A stretch of DNA of 64,000 bases from Anastrepha obliqua (GCF_027943255.1 NC_072893.1:124929784-124993783); one strand, 5' to 3'; counted from the stretch's first letter, positions 32,066 through 44,348 are shown. Program-made: numbers and translations. Notes: generated from the sequence alone by a model not told the origin.

Positions 32066-33035
32066 CTAAGTCCTAACCGCTTCTTCAGGTGTCGAAAAAC
32101 GTTGACCTCTCAGTTTGTTTTTTACGTACGGGAATAAAAAGAAGTCATTCGGTGCCAAGTCAGGACTATACGGCGGATGACCCATTAATTCGATGTTTTG
32201 GGTGCTCAAAAATGCAGTTGTTTGAGCCGATGTGTGAGAGCTCGAATTGTCCTGGTGAGAGTGAACATTTGTTTGGAAGTGCTTCGTGCGCGAACAACTT
32301 TTGTTGGATTTGGCCCATCTTGAAACACCCATACAGTCGACTGCTGTTTACTTTCGGGCTCATACGCGTAAATACATGATTCATCACCTGTCACGATGCC
32401 ATAGACGTGTTTCGAAGCCCCGCGATCGTATTTTTTGAGCATTTCCTTCGACCAATCGACACGAGCCTTTTTTTGAGCGATTGACAAATTGTGTGGGATC
32501 CAATGCGAACAAATTTTTTTGACAGTCAAATGTTTATGCAATATTGAATGTATGCTGGTCCCACTAATGCCTAAGATTGTCTCAATCTCACGATAGGTCG
32601 TATGACGATCTTGCAATATCAGTTCGCGCACAGCATCAATGGTTTTCGGAACAACAACTGATTTTGGACGACCTTCACGAAATTCGTCTTGGAGTGAACT
32701 ACGACCACGATTGAATTCACCATACCATCGATAAACACTGGTCCTTGATGGAGCTTCATCGCCAAAAAATGAATTAAGTTCATCCATGCAATGTTGCTGA
32801 GTTAATCCACGTCGAAAGTTATAAAAAATAATCGCACGAAAATGTTCACGATTTAATTCCATTTTTGGACCGAGATTAATCTTTTAAGTTACTGTAAACA
32901 ACACAAATAGCGCTGGTATTCAAAACGTTCTGAGTACGTAAAAGCCAAAAAATGTCAAACTTTGCGATACAGCTGTCAGTTGCCAGATTGCAACACCAGG
33001 GTTGCCAAGTCCCGAAATATAAAAGGCACCCTTCG
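32066..33035 (-). mobile_element. Mariner element, 3' truncated
   Basis: The right end, read inward from TA at 33036-33037, is CGAAGGGTGCCTTTTATATT then TCGGGACTTGG. It matches the terminus at 20621. The transposase gene starts at 32862 on the minus strand. The element is cut off at about 32066, before the last 35 or so codons, where a LINE starts, so no left terminal repeat is present. Confidence 0.8.
32080..32862 (-). pseudogene. Mariner transposase pseudogene
   Basis: From the ATG at 32862 the frame has two helix-turn-helix motifs (QQHCMDELNSFFGDEAPSRT with SVYRWYGEFNRG, and EIETILGISGTSIHSILHKH), the linker WIPHNLS, and YGIVTGDESCIYAYEP, which holds the first catalytic Asp. After KVVRARSTSKQMF an internal deletion removes the middle of the catalytic domain. 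The frame then shifts to one containing SSSHTSAQTT and GHPPYSPDLAPNDFFLFP, with the third Asp present. The region of the second Asp is altered by the deletion (HQDNSSSHT remains). Among the better preserved relics here, but not functional. Confidence 0.88.
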
Positions 33036-33039
33036 TAAC

Positions 33040-36000
33040 AGATTTCACAAGGGGAACTATTCATTAATCTGTGCGACCATCTCAGCATCGAAAAATTCTT
33101 AAGCAAACCAATCTAAGCCCGATGAACAACATTTTCCCAGTACATTAGCCATAGTGCTTGAGTCGAGGATCTATCCTTGAATAGAATTTTTTGCAAATAG
33201 CACCAGTTCGTAGTCGAAAGATGGAGCTCAAGGGACCACAGCATTAATGGTTGTGAGTAAAAAACTGACGGGGCTGTTGAGGTGAGGAAGCTGTTTATAA
33301 CTGGAAAGTATTGCTGTGCTAGGCGCCAGAAAACAGAAGAATTCGTTGAAAAGGAGCCCCCAACCTACAAATAAGAGAAAGAAAATTCATCTGTTGTTAT
33401 TTTAGGACTGGCGCCACGTCGAGGCTTTAGAAAAGTCTTAACAAGATTTCGTTCACTATGTAAGTGTTTTTCGAAGCGCTGTAGTCAGCCTGTTCAACCA
33501 CAAGGCTGATAAAACGAGTCCAATCAGAATAATATTAATTTTTTTACTTTAAAATGCGCAGTGCAATAAATGAAAAACGTAAATAAAACAATGAAATTGA
33601 ATAAGCAATGAAATTGTAGCGAAAGACTCAAAATGAAAAAAAGAAAAAATAAAAATCTGCCAAAAAATCAACGAAGCGCCGCCCATGATAAACAAAGTGA
33701 TCGTGTTGCTGTTGAACGCAAAAGGGAGCAAACTATTTTCAGAATCAAGTGAACGCAAATCGTTAAAAATTACTAAAAATGTAAAAACAAGCACACCAAT
33801 TAATTTTAAAAAATACTTTAATAAAATTAATAAATATGTAAAATACCAGACCATGAAAAATACTAAATAAAAAAATTACATTAATACTCAATATTTAAAA
33901 CTGTGAATTTACAATACTAAACACCACACAAGGCAGTATGAGACGAAACTCACCACACTAATCCAGCAGGCAAACAATCGCACTCAAAATGCCAACTCAT
34001 TCCCCACTATGAGCTACATAAGAATACACAAACACCTATACACAATTTTTACGATATTTATTACTATTGCTTAGCCCCAGCTAGCTTGATTTCACGTACT
34101 GCCTTCACTACTCCAACAAAATCAACTGTGGTACAATCATTACTGTCCCACCTACTTACTGACTAGTTGCTTCCCACTCACACTTCGTAAGCCTGAGCAC
34201 GATTTCCCCTGTCGCAATCATCAGCAACTACGCAGGAGCGAACGAATGCGCTGAATAGGCAACGCTATTTCCCCATTTATTGTTAGTGTTCTTTTGACAC
34301 ACATACAACCGGTACGCTTAGTGCATTCAGTAGTGCGTCTTCCCTCACACCGAGGCATTCATCATCTTATATTAGCCACACTCACTCGCTCTCGCATTCT
34401 CATCTGCACTATGTTAATAAATAACTGCACATGTAGCTTAGCTGCTGCTTTTCTGCTTTGCAGCCGACTCCGGTTTACTTTTGCTACTACCTTCTCATCA
34501 CTTACATGGTGTTTGTTTTTGCTGTTTTCGCCTTGGTTGCCTTTGCATTTGTGTCTGTCGCAATGTGCTGCTTCGATTGCTTTTGCATTGCCCCTGCATT
34601 TGTGGGCAAAATGGTCGCACGTAGCCAACCCATTGCTGCTATCGCATTTCACAGTTGCACCGACGAGGCGTGACAATCGTCGCACAAGCCGACAACGCTA
34701 ACGTTTTTGTTGTTTATGTTGCGCGGTTGTGGTGTGTGTGCGAATACGAGTGAGTGTTTAGATGTTACGGCGATAATTTAGCGTTCATATTTCTGTGTTG
34801 GTTTCGCAATGCTGTGGATTTGCTGGACTACAGTTGGTGTGAATTGGATTTATTTGTTGTGATTTTCAAACATTTGATGTTAATGTTCTTTTGTTTTGCT
34901 AATCAAATAAATTTGTGTGTAGTCTTAGATAGGAAGCTCTGCAATGAATTTTAAAGAAAAAAAATTAAATAAAATATTGTATTTGTCAGAAATATTTTAC
35001 TACGAAAAATTTATGCAATCAATTATAATTGGATTAATTTTTAGTAATTTTTGCTGCATTGCATTTTAATATAAATTTGGAAAAGTATGTAAGCACAAAA
35101 AAGTCACAGCCGAAGGTGTTGGTGGCTAGCGCTGCTAGGCAATTATTTTTAAAATAATTTATTATTGTACAAAGGTAAAAATAAATATAAAAAAAGTATT
35201 TCAATTAGTCCCTTAGACACAAAAATTAGCGTATTTCACTTGGAGGGTGTATTTCCGGTTGGAATTGTGTTTGGTTGCGTAGTTGTTTCTTTTTTATTTA
35301 TTTTTTCTGTTTTTGGCAAAAAATCCATAAATCTCCAGCTCCAACAGGGTTTCATTGACAGTTTATGACCAAATAGAATCGCGTCGTTCCTGTTGTAACG
35401 TAGACCCGACTATCGTGGGACAATTTGAATTTATTTCGTTACTACTATAAGCAATCGACCCCTAGGCTGAAATCTTATCAGTTAAAATATTCTTTGACAC
35501 ACTTTAGTAATTGGAAATAAATCATGGACCCTATATTTTCTAAAATTCTCTTGGTAACTACATACTCCGGGTGGCCTAACCATAAATACATCTAAATGTT
35601 ATTATTTTGTTGTATTTATCCCACCATAACATAAATTTCCATTCGCTGTCTATGCTCAACCAGAAGTAGTTAATGATCAACCCTCCTTCAAAATCTGAAC
35701 TCGATAGAGTCTTACGCTCCATTTAAATTACTTATTTCATAGCTAAACAGCAAAAGTTACATTTTTAATATTTTAATTAAAATTTTATTAATGCAATTTA
35801 CTTAATTCGGTTGACAACAGCTTTTATTTCGCCCAGGCACTAATTTGACAGAGCGTTGTATTGATTTTGCTGTCCAAAGACGTATGTAACTCCTGCTGGT
35901 ATAAAAACATTTTTACTTCATCCGTATGTGACTTTCATCGTGTCCTTACTTGCGCCATTTTAATTTATTTTATGCATATACAATTTTTGCTCACATTTCT

Positions 36001-36180
36001 TCTTCTCTCTTTTCTCTTTTATCAGCCCATCATCATAATGCTTGGCGCGTTAATTTTACATTTTCACTCATTTTCCGTTGACGCGCCGCGAGTCGTCACT
36101 CAGCCGACGCTCCTAATTAGCTGCTGCCATACCAGCGGCGAAATTGCTACATAAATACGTATATGTATATGTATGTACCT
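33040..36180. other. Gene-free DNA
   Basis: About 3.1 kb. The GC-richer block 34280-34760 has open frames on both strands without motifs. A fragment at 35376-35412 (CGTAGACCCGACTATCGTGG) resembles the dispersed repeat at 11519. Nothing else was recognised. Confidence 0.4.
35376..35412 (-). repeat. Fragment of the CAA-tailed dispersed repeat
   Basis: TCGTTCCTG-TGTAACGTAGA followed by CCCGACTATCGTGGGA aligns with TCGTTCCGGCCACGTAGAAT and CGACTGTCGTGGGA at 11610-11650. Confidence 0.5.
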
Positions 36181-36188
36181 ACCCTACA

Positions 36189-36241
36189 GGAACAATCTCG
36201 TACTAGTGAAATAAAATTCCGATTCGGCACTAGTACGAAAT
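36189..36241. repeat. Short perfect inverted repeat around CGTACTAGTG
   Basis: TCGTACTAGTG and CACTAGTACGA, 11 bp each, are separated by about 20 bp and would form a stable hairpin. No other terminator or MITE signs were seen. Confidence 0.6.
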
Positions 36242-36484
36242 AAGTTAATTGGAAACTAGTTCGCTACTCATGGCCCCAGCCTTCAGTATGCAGAACTTTT
36301 GCTGGCTATTGCCTAGTTCGAATATTGTAAATAAATTATTTTTATATTTTATTTTAATTTTATTTATTTATTCATTGAGTTTTCGCCAAAAAGCACAACA
36401 GTTTCACTGGCTTGGGGCTAATAGAAACCATTTACAAATCAAATAACAAATAAAAGAGCTAAACCTAAAATACTCTCTCTCATT

Positions 36485-36545
36485 TAGCTTCACAGTCTGT
36501 GGTGGACCATAGCTTCATCAACAATCCTCCTGCAATAGTGATTTG
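36485..36545 (-). repeat. Possible RTE-like LINE 3' tail fragment
   Basis: CACAGTCTGTGGTGGACCAT followed by AGCTTC resembles CACAGTCCTTGGTGAACCAT then TGCTTC at 63222-63246, the 3' end of an antisense RTE-like LINE. Too short to be firm. Confidence 0.35.
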
Positions 36546-36549
36546 TAGT

Positions 36550-37050
36550 AATTGTGAAACCTGACGCTATGGAATTCGAGATCCCATTAAATTCGCGAAG
36601 AGTTAGGTGCATTGGACGCAAAATTCGTTTTGAATATCTTGAGACAAATAGGGTAAGAGCTTCATAAATTTCTCGCCGGAATAAGAAAGTTAATGCGTTG
36701 CCAAGTAATCATTTGATTTTTTTCCAATTCAACAAAAAGTACTTACAAATCATGATCTCGAATCTAGCACCTCTAGAAATTAAGAAAAGTTAGAAGCAAA
36801 AAAATAATTTTTTTTTTTCATTTTGTACTTGCTTTCGCTATTTTAGAATCCATCAAATTTTGAATAAACCAAAATTTTATGTAAAATAAAATGTAAAAAT
36901 ATAATATATGGAATTTTTGTTTATAATATGAAAATTTTTAAAAAGTTGGAAAACAAAAATAAAGTTTTTTGTTTTTCTAATAATCAGTTTAACTTTTTCG
37001 TTTCAGATGTCTTGAAGAGCCAGAATCCTGTTGACAAGCCACCTATCTTT
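36550..37050. other. AT-rich gene-free DNA
   Basis: No supported feature was seen. Confidence 0.4.
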
Positions 37051-37057
37051 CTTTTAA

Positions 37058-37758
37058 GGGGACAGATACCTGTGAAATTTCGAAAAAAAAACCTTTTTTT
37101 TCATAAAATGTTAATATAATCCTTTAAGAATGTGTCAAAAAAATTTTTAGAACGTAAATTTACGACTCTATTCTTTGCGTTCGAGCGCTGGGAGAGGTAT
37201 AGTTATGTATTCAAACTTTAGACGCGTTTTTCTCAAAACTAAATTTTTCGAATTGGCGTACACGATAACTCGAAAAGTTATTGACCGATCTCCCTGAAAT
37301 TTTGCACACACCTTTTTTATGATATTACGTTCTATGTGAATTTACAAGTTTTCGAAAATTTTTCGAAAAAATATTTTTTTTTTCGAAGTAAAAATAGTAG
37401 GAAAATTCGCCCCAAAATTCATTTTTTTAAGCATTTTATTCCGGGAATTTTTTTTTCATTTTTGTTTAATTCCTATAGAAATTATGACATTAGTAAACAA
37501 AAAAATTTTTGGTTTTTTGTATTCAGGTCACTGACGCCGATGCTACAATGCCCGCCGATCGAGAAGCCCCGCTGCGACCTTCCTGAAAGAATTGAGTGTA
37601 CATCCGCCATTTTAAATGATTAAAATAAAAAAAATTTATATTATTTTAATGTATAAATAAACTGTATGCCAATTTGAAAAAAATATATTGACTTCTTCAT
37701 TTTAAATAATTTTAATGAAAATCAAGGAAAATATGGTCGTTTACAGGTATCTGTCCCC
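37058..37758. mobile_element. 701-bp MITE with TTAA-like flanks
   Basis: Perfect 16-bp terminal inverted repeats, GGGGACAGATACCTGT at the left and its reverse complement at 37743-37758. The left flank is TTAA (37054-37057) and the right flank TTGA (37759-37762), suggesting a TTAA target with one substitution. The interior has no transposase; its short open frames are Lys/Phe-rich. TTAA targets are typical of piggyBac elements, but the termini do not start with the usual CCC, so class assignment is tentative. Confidence 0.75.
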
Positions 37759-37791
37759 TTGAGACGCTTACTTTGGTGCCACACTACTACA

Positions 37792-38325
37792 GGGCCCGCC
37801 ATCTATCGTTACGGAAAATTAGTTTTATTCTTCCGCTGAACGAAAGTGGTTGTGTATACGCTCAAAGAACGTGGGAAATATTGCGACATTACTTTGAAAA
37901 TCATGGTAATGTTGCAGAATGTGTACGAAAATTACGTACGGCAATGGGAAGAAGAAAAGCACCGAATGAAGCTGATATCGTTTGGTCGCCTCGGAGCTGC
38001 GATTTGCCGCCGTTGGATTATTATCTTTGGGGTGCCGTCAAAGACCAGTGTTATGCCAACAAACCAGCAACAATTGATGCACTGAAGACCAACATACGCG
38101 CCAACATATAGCTGAAATACAGCCGCATACAATCGAAAATGTGTTGAAAAATTGGACCGATCGTATGGGATGGTGCATGGCTAGCCGAGGCAGCCATATG
38201 AATGAAGTTGTGTTCCATCATTAACCGGAAGGATTGTACTTCAAAATAAAAAAACAGTTTGGAAAAATATTGAGTAGTTTCCTTTTTATAGCATTTTTAT
38301 TTCCGTAAAGTTATATGGCGGACCA
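37792..38325 (+). mobile_element. Tc1/mariner-type deletion derivative (534 bp)
   Basis: Left terminus GGCCCGCCATCTATCGTTAC followed by GGAAAA, and the right terminus read inward GTCCGCCATATAACTTTACG followed by GAAA, form imperfect inverted repeats of about 26 bp. The coding part fuses the start of a transposase directly to its C-terminal quarter. It begins only 30 bp after the end of the TTAA-flanked MITE. Confidence 0.8.
37840..38224 (+). pseudogene. Transposase pseudogene, internally deleted
   Basis: An N-terminal helix-turn-helix-like stretch (GKYCDITLKIMVMLQNVYEN in one frame; FENHGNVAECVRKLRTAMGR in another) runs into WSPRSCDLPPLDYYLWGAVK, the region holding the last catalytic residue in this transposase type. 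After a frameshift comes IAEIQPHTIENVLKNWTDRM and SRGSHMNEVVFHH, then TAA at 38222. The first two catalytic acids are deleted. The element type (WPPRSCDLTPLDYFLWG signature) also accounts for the relics at 40.4-42.6 and 53.3-54.0 kb. Confidence 0.8.
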
Positions 38326-38329
38326 TTTA

Positions 38330-39905
38330 CAAAAGATATTGTTTTTGTATACTATTTGGTGTCAATAATAACATACTATAAAATCAAAACGATCGCATTT
38401 TATTTTCTTTAAAAAAAATAATATTTTCTTTAAAATAATAAAATATCTATAAAAAATGAGTATTTAACCAGACTACTACCTTAAATTTGTGCTGTATTTC
38501 GCTACTTTGAAATAATCCAAAATGTTCATAAACCAAAATTTTATATGAAATAAAATTTATATACAATATATATAAAAAGTATTTTATAATTTTAAAACTT
38601 TTTTTCTAAGTTAGAAGAAAAATCTAAACTAAAACTAAAACTTTAACTTAAATTTTATGCTTCCTCTCACCATTTTGGAATAAACCTAATATGTGATAAC
38701 TCAGTCTTCATATTTGAATCATATTTATTCCCTCTGTATTAAGAAAAATATTGAAAACGAATTGAAAACCCAAAGCCATATTTAGTCTTATCTTTTCTTT
38801 CTTCCTTCTTTTTTCTTCTTTCAAGCCGTTTCTTTCGTTTTCTCAGCCTAAAAGATATTTTTACTTCAGACTGCATATAAAAGCAAAATTTTAATTGCTT
38901 TTCTTAATAAAAAGAAATATACTGACAATAAATTGAAATATCAATTGTCAATTCTATTTCACTAAATTGGCTTGCAAATAATGCAAAAGTTGGTTTTTAT
39001 TATACTATTGGAAAATTTAAAAATTGTTCCTTATAAATTCTAGTTTATGTATTTTCAAAATTGTTTAAACGAAAGTAAACGATATTAGTTTGGGGAAATA
39101 TAATTCCATTATTTTCTCGGTAGATGGCCGTAGTGATCGATGTCTCGTAAAGTGTCGATCAAACAATTTGAAGTTTATGCTCGTTGTCAAGGTGACATTT
39201 CAGACTAAACAAATTAGTTTCCTGTTTTTTGTTTGTTCCATTCAGTAATAACTTACTTGTAGAGTTGTAAAATGATATAAAGCTCTTGTGTGTGAAAGTT
39301 GGTACTAGTTTCGGACTAGTCCAAAAGGGAATGCAGAATGTGATTGGAGAGCTTCACATTGCAGCTGATGATTTTCTATTGAAAAGAGAATATACGAGCA
39401 CTGGCTATTGTTCTACATCCACTAGAAGCGCGTTAGTTTAGCGCCAGCGCATTTTCCTACAGGGTACTTAGGTGCATCTGTGTAAATTGTATGTATGCTG
39501 TGATTGTATTTATGTATTAATATGCCAGAAATAATGTTCCACGTTTAATTTACTTTGCAAAATTTACGATTTTTTTTTTGCGAATTTTCATTTAAATAAA
39601 TTTTTACAATGGTATGTTGCAATGAAGAATATTTGAAAGAGTTTTTTATGTGGCATAGTGAATTAAAATTCGAAGAGAAATTAGCACAAAACAAGAGCAG
39701 CGTAAAAAACTGAAATTCATAAATGCAGGAACTGATGTGGTTCGTCATCGCAAACGACAGTTTGGTGTATGCCGTTGAATACTCAACGGGGCGATTTGAG
39801 AAAAATTTCTTAAGATTTAACAGTTTTCTACTAAGCGAAACACAGATTTTCAAGATAGTTGAAAATAACAAAAGTAATAAACTGGGCTATATTAGGGCAC
39901 AGTTT
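38330..39905. other. Gene-free DNA
   Basis: AT-rich, with a TTCTTTCTTCC-type pyrimidine run near 38795-38845. No recognised feature. Confidence 0.4.
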
Positions 39906-39907
39906 CT

Positions 39908-39990
39908 GCTATGAAAAAGCTCCTCATAAAAAATCATCTGCTGCTCGAAAGTGGCATCAAACGGTACATCCACCAATTGTGAAAATAAAA
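39908..39990 (+). mobile_element. SINE fragment (3' half)
   Basis: TATGAAAAAGCTCCTCATAA followed by ATCATCTGCTGCTCGAAAGT and GGCATCAAACGGTA parallels the region after GCCATGAAAAAGCT in the sense strand of the SINE at 57167-57496. Diverged and partial. Confidence 0.6.
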
Positions 39991-40494
39991 ACAATCAAGA
40001 TGTACAAGAGGACAATGACCTATACACCTGCGGATACCTCGAGAAATGTTGAATCTGACACTGTATTAAAAAATTTGTTTTATGCTTAAGAAGGCTGCTT
40101 TAAAATTTTTGCGTAAATTGGGTCGCTAAATCAGAAAATCTACTGAATCTGTATTTTATGTAGTTTTCGAGGCATCAAATTAACGGTTAACGGCGTCTGA
40201 TAGCATTTTAATAAATTCAATAAATGGACTTTGTATCAATTTCGTCAATGAATAAAAACAATTTATATGTAAAGGGTCTTGCAAAAGACGCGCCTGTTTT
40301 ACTATAAACCATATAAACATTTAGATTATTTCAGGTTTAACTATTTTTATTCAAAATACTGCTCTTAACAATTACATATGAAAAATGGCATCATTTAAAT
40401 GTCCACCATCTCAGCAAGGTCTGGCATTGAGTTCATCAATCCCCATCAGAATGTTGTGTTTCAGCACTGGAAACATTGTTGGCTTATTCACATG

Positions 40495-41949
40495 CAGTGG
40501 CGTAGCTAGGGTATGGCAAGCAGGGCGCGTGTCATGGGCGCCACTCTAGGGGGGCGCAAAGTGACACCTCAACTTTGTATATTGAATGTATATTCAATCG
40601 CAATTTTGAACTTCAGTTTAAAATAAAGATACAAGAAGTCAGGATAGTCGACTCTGTAATCTGTATACTCGCCAGCGAGAAAAACTGAAACGTATTCGTA
40701 TACTGTCCGTGCCCCTCTACACTGTTTTAAGTCAAAGCCGGTTTAGCTGATGACTGCCGGTGGCTCGAAAAACTTCGAACAGCGTGGAGGAGCGCGAGCG
40801 CGACAGAGAAAGCAGTATGTGCGATCGAGAGAAAACACCGGGGTGGGAAGCGAAGGACCGGCCCCCTTCTGGACATTTTACGTCTTTGCATGCAACTAAC
40901 TTGCTACGTCACGGCACTTCTGGTGTAAACATAACCTTCGCTCAGTGTTTTTCATCCTCTTTTTCTCAATACAGGGAAATATTGTTTAATAGTTTGATTC
41001 TTTGTCACATAAAGATAAAGATTGTGTAAGGAGCCACCATTTCGGTAAGTATTCATTTTTATCGAACAATATATTTTTATTTGTTATGTGATATCCATGA
41101 TCACTAATTTTGGAAATTCATTATCGAAATTGCATTGCTATACATATCAGATCAATCATTGAAATTTTAATTGACCGCGTTCAAAAGAAGCTGCAAGATC
41201 CCACGATGAATTTTCACGATGCTGCTGAAGATTTGAAGGCTCTTCAAAATTATTTCGAAAATGAAAGAGAGGCCATCGTTGATAGAACACTCGAGGGAGG
41301 GATAATTTTATGTCAAAAATGGGATGTTGCAACTAAAAGACGCCGAAGAAAAATAAAAAATATGGTTGCTAAGATTTCGATTGATGCAAGTTTGAGTGCC
41401 ATCGAAGAAATGAAAAGGGTCCTGAAAGAAACAGTTGATCGACTATTTCAAGAAATGAACGGAAGATTCGTACGGTTGAATGAAATCGATGAAAAATTTG
41501 AATTCCTTTTCGATGTCAAAGGTGTTATTTATCAGGAAAAAGAATACGATCTCAAAAAAAGTGCAACGAGTTTGGTAAATTTTACATGAGTAATATTGAT
41601 GGAAATGAACTTTACGAGCTGGATGGAAATGAACTTGACTGCAGGGTGTTGCTCACGAGCAGAAAAAACACCATTTCAAGTTCAGAAACATTCCTCGAAT
41701 TCATTGTTCAGTTCGGAGATGAAAGCGTGTTCCCGAATCTTCGCGTCACAATTCAAATTCTACTGATAATACCAGTTTCCATTGCTAGCTGCGAGAGATC
41801 CTTCAGCAAGTTAAAACTTATACCGTCTTATTTAAGAAATACAATGGGTGAAGAAAAATTGTGCAATTTGGCGTTATTAGGTGTAGAAAGGGATGAAACT
41901 GAACATTTTTTTCGAAGCATGGGCGCTACGTCCTCCAGGTACGCCTCTG
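40495..41949 (+). mobile_element. hAT element (1455 bp) with perfect 8-bp TSD
   Basis: The left end CAGTGGCGTAGCTAGGG is a classic hAT terminus. The right end CTCCAGGTACGCCTCTG is its degenerate reverse complement (13 of 17). TTCACATG lies directly outside both ends (40487-40494 and 41950-41957), the 8-bp duplication made by hAT transposases. It carries only the C-terminal part of a transposase, so it is a deletion derivative. The insertion site lies inside the coding region of an older transposase on the other strand. Confidence 0.92.
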
Positions 41950-41996
41950 TTCACATGATCTTCACTTTACAAAAAACCACACAAAAAGTAGTTTAG
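41110..41996 (+). pseudogene. hAT transposase C-terminal part
   Basis: Two frames overlap at 41586. The first (159 codons) is helical: RVQKKLQDPTMNFHDAAEDL, then RRRRKIKNMVAKISID. The second has SSETFLEFIVQFGDESVFPN followed by LRVTIQILLIIPVSIASCER and SFSKLKLIPSYLRNTMGEEK, the hAT dimerisation domain at the expected C-terminal position. The second frame runs through the right terminal repeat and duplication into flanking DNA. A 15-bp direct repeat (GATGGAAATGAACTT) around 41598 and 41622 may have caused the frame disturbance. The catalytic N-terminal half is absent. Confidence 0.85.
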
Positions 41997-42584
41997 TGGA
42001 ATTGGATCGTAGTTTAGTGGAGTTGGCCACCTAAATTTTATGTCACCATTGCATGAAATTCATCGACCAGGCAACTGAGATAAGCAATAATGCAATGTTT
42101 TCCAGTGTGGTGTGACTTGTGGGTCCAAACTGTTGAAAATAAAACATGGTCTAAGTCTATTTCTTCAAGCGCAGGGGACAAAAAGTATTTAATCAGTTGT
42201 TTATAGCGAAGTTCATTGACATTAACAACTCTTTCATTTTCATCATCGAAGAAAAACGGGCCAATTATGCCATCAGCTCAAAAATCACATCAAACAGTTT
42301 TACTGAAACTAATCGCGGATTTTCTGCTCCTCAGTTGCGGCGATTTCGTTTGTTTTGTTTGCCATATTCACGTACTTTCTGTGACTTCAATTCTTGTGTT
42401 AATTTCTAAGTATGCAAATGCAAAGCCTTATGTAAAATCCGTCAAACAGTTGCCGTCGATTCACGAATGCATTGTTGCGAACGTCAAGCTATCGATGTTG
42501 ACGGTTGTTCAGCAACACTTTGCGCTGCATCAGCAATATTTTCAACAGAACGTCCAGTTTTTGGCCGCCAGTCCTTTTTCTATA

Positions 42585-44340
42585 CTCGACAGAATCAGCT
42601 TCTGGAAATTTTTTCATCATTTGAATTGGCATATCTTTCGAACGATTATTTTCACCAAAAAAAAAATAAGAAAAATTAAAAAATTTTGGGATCAAAATGG
42701 GATTTTAAAATATTGTCACCTATTCATAGATGCAGAAGATGGCATAAACCATAATTGAAAGAGATCGACTAATAAATGTAAAAGATTTTAAACCTGAAAT
42801 AAATAAATAAATTTAAAATATGTAGAAATTAAGGTACTCCGGTTTTTTTTTTAATTATAAAGTGTCACTATCATCGTAAGCTCGTTTTTCCTGAGATATG
42901 CCCCAAAAAATCTATCAAATTTCAAAATTAGTACTTCGAAACAAAAAAATTATTACTTATTTTTAACCCAGCTTTCCAAGCGTTCCAAAGTCTATTCAGA
43001 AAGTATACTTCCACTTAGCGCAAAAAAATTACTGTAAACTATTTTTACTACTGAGCCTGAACCAGCTGGCTGTCGGCTGGAAAATACTGATGAAAATAAT
43101 TTGTAAAAAAGTTGCTGAACAAACTCCAGAAGCGGATAATAGAGCCAAAGTATGTGAACTTGAAAAGTGAAAATCAAATAATGACGAGAATTCATTCACA
43201 AAATGTAGAGCAGTTAGACGGCAGCACGGAGCTGCTTGGAGAATCTGAAAAACCGATTTCAAAGGGAGGAAATGCGAGTACGCGTCACAACATTTTTAAA
43301 GTAAATAAGAAAACGGCAGAAAGGAGTGATGAGGAAAAGTGCATGAAGGAAGATGAAATTTAGGGGGTGAAATAAATGGAAGAACGAAAATAAGAAGAAA
43401 AAATATGAGGTGAGAATTGATGAAAATGAGAAATAAATATACAAATTTATGCAGTAAAATAACAACGCATAAGAGGATATAAGAAAACCCTAGCAAAATA
43501 AGCAAAAGAAAGCATGCAATCCATACATACATGTGCACATGCAAATGCACAACGTAAGTCTATCCACCGTAGATGGCAGCCATTTATAAGCTAAACCAGC
43601 TGCCAACTTCAATAGAGGGGAAAAAAGGAGCAAAGCAGTGCGTAAGAGGAGTCTCAAGTAATTCGTGAATAATAAAAGTAATAAGTGCGTAGTAATATTT
43701 CTATTTATGTGCATACGTGCATATATAAATAAGAGCATGCATAACAATTAAATAAATAATTAAATTGAAGAATAAAATAGCAATAAAAGTAATTTTGCAT
43801 CTAGAAAATTTCAACTAAATAAATTCAGCTGCTCAATTGCGCTACTCACAAAGCGATGATGATCCTTATTACAGCACACCAACATTGCACTGTTAATGAG
43901 AGTGCTTGCATATGTTACGTACATCTGCATGTACATTAGTAAAATGCCTACAGAGTTTGTAGATAGTTGTATGTGCATGAGTGTATATAAACGCACACTG
44001 CGCTACGCTGTGTTTTGCAATAAAAACCAGTTTTGTGCAACATGCAAGCCAGTTGGCAGCCATTGTGTCACATCCACACGCACAAGCAGATTTCAAAGGC
44101 AGAGTACAGGCAGAAAAGAAGCAAAGCAGAAAAAACAACAGCAATCATTGAGCTGCAAAGCAAATCTTGCGCTCTATACAGAATACTGTAAATGGCAGGA
44201 GAAATAGCAGAGGGCTATTCAACAGTGGCGCAGAGCAGAGCAGAGCAACAAGAGTTAGAGTTATCAGAGAACCTTTATGTAATGGAAATGAAATTTCTCT
44301 GCAAATATCGAAATTAAAAATTTTATAGCCAATTTTTTTA
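42585..44340. other. Gene-free DNA
   Basis: Mixed unique-looking sequence, GC-richer from about 43900 to 44260. No coding motif or element end was recognised. Confidence 0.4.
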
Positions 44341-44348
44341 ATTTTTTC

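Larger units (their letters stand above)
40372..42580 (-). pseudogene. Tc1/mariner-type transposase relic split by a hAT element
   Basis: Read on the minus strand from 42575: RPKTGRSVENIADAAQSVAE, then ADGIIGPFFFDDENE, VNVNELRYKQLI, FQQFGPTSHTTLENIALL (the catalytic Asp of QQD is Phe), and a segment equivalent to the WPPRSCDLTPLDYFLWG block in broken frame (PIPLNYFLCGFL). The reading SEDHVN stops at the hAT insertion and resumes on its far side as NKPTMFPVLKHNILMGIDEL, ending GGHLNDAIFHM and a stop near 40372. So both halves belong to one gene. Terminal repeats were not found. Confidence 0.8.
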
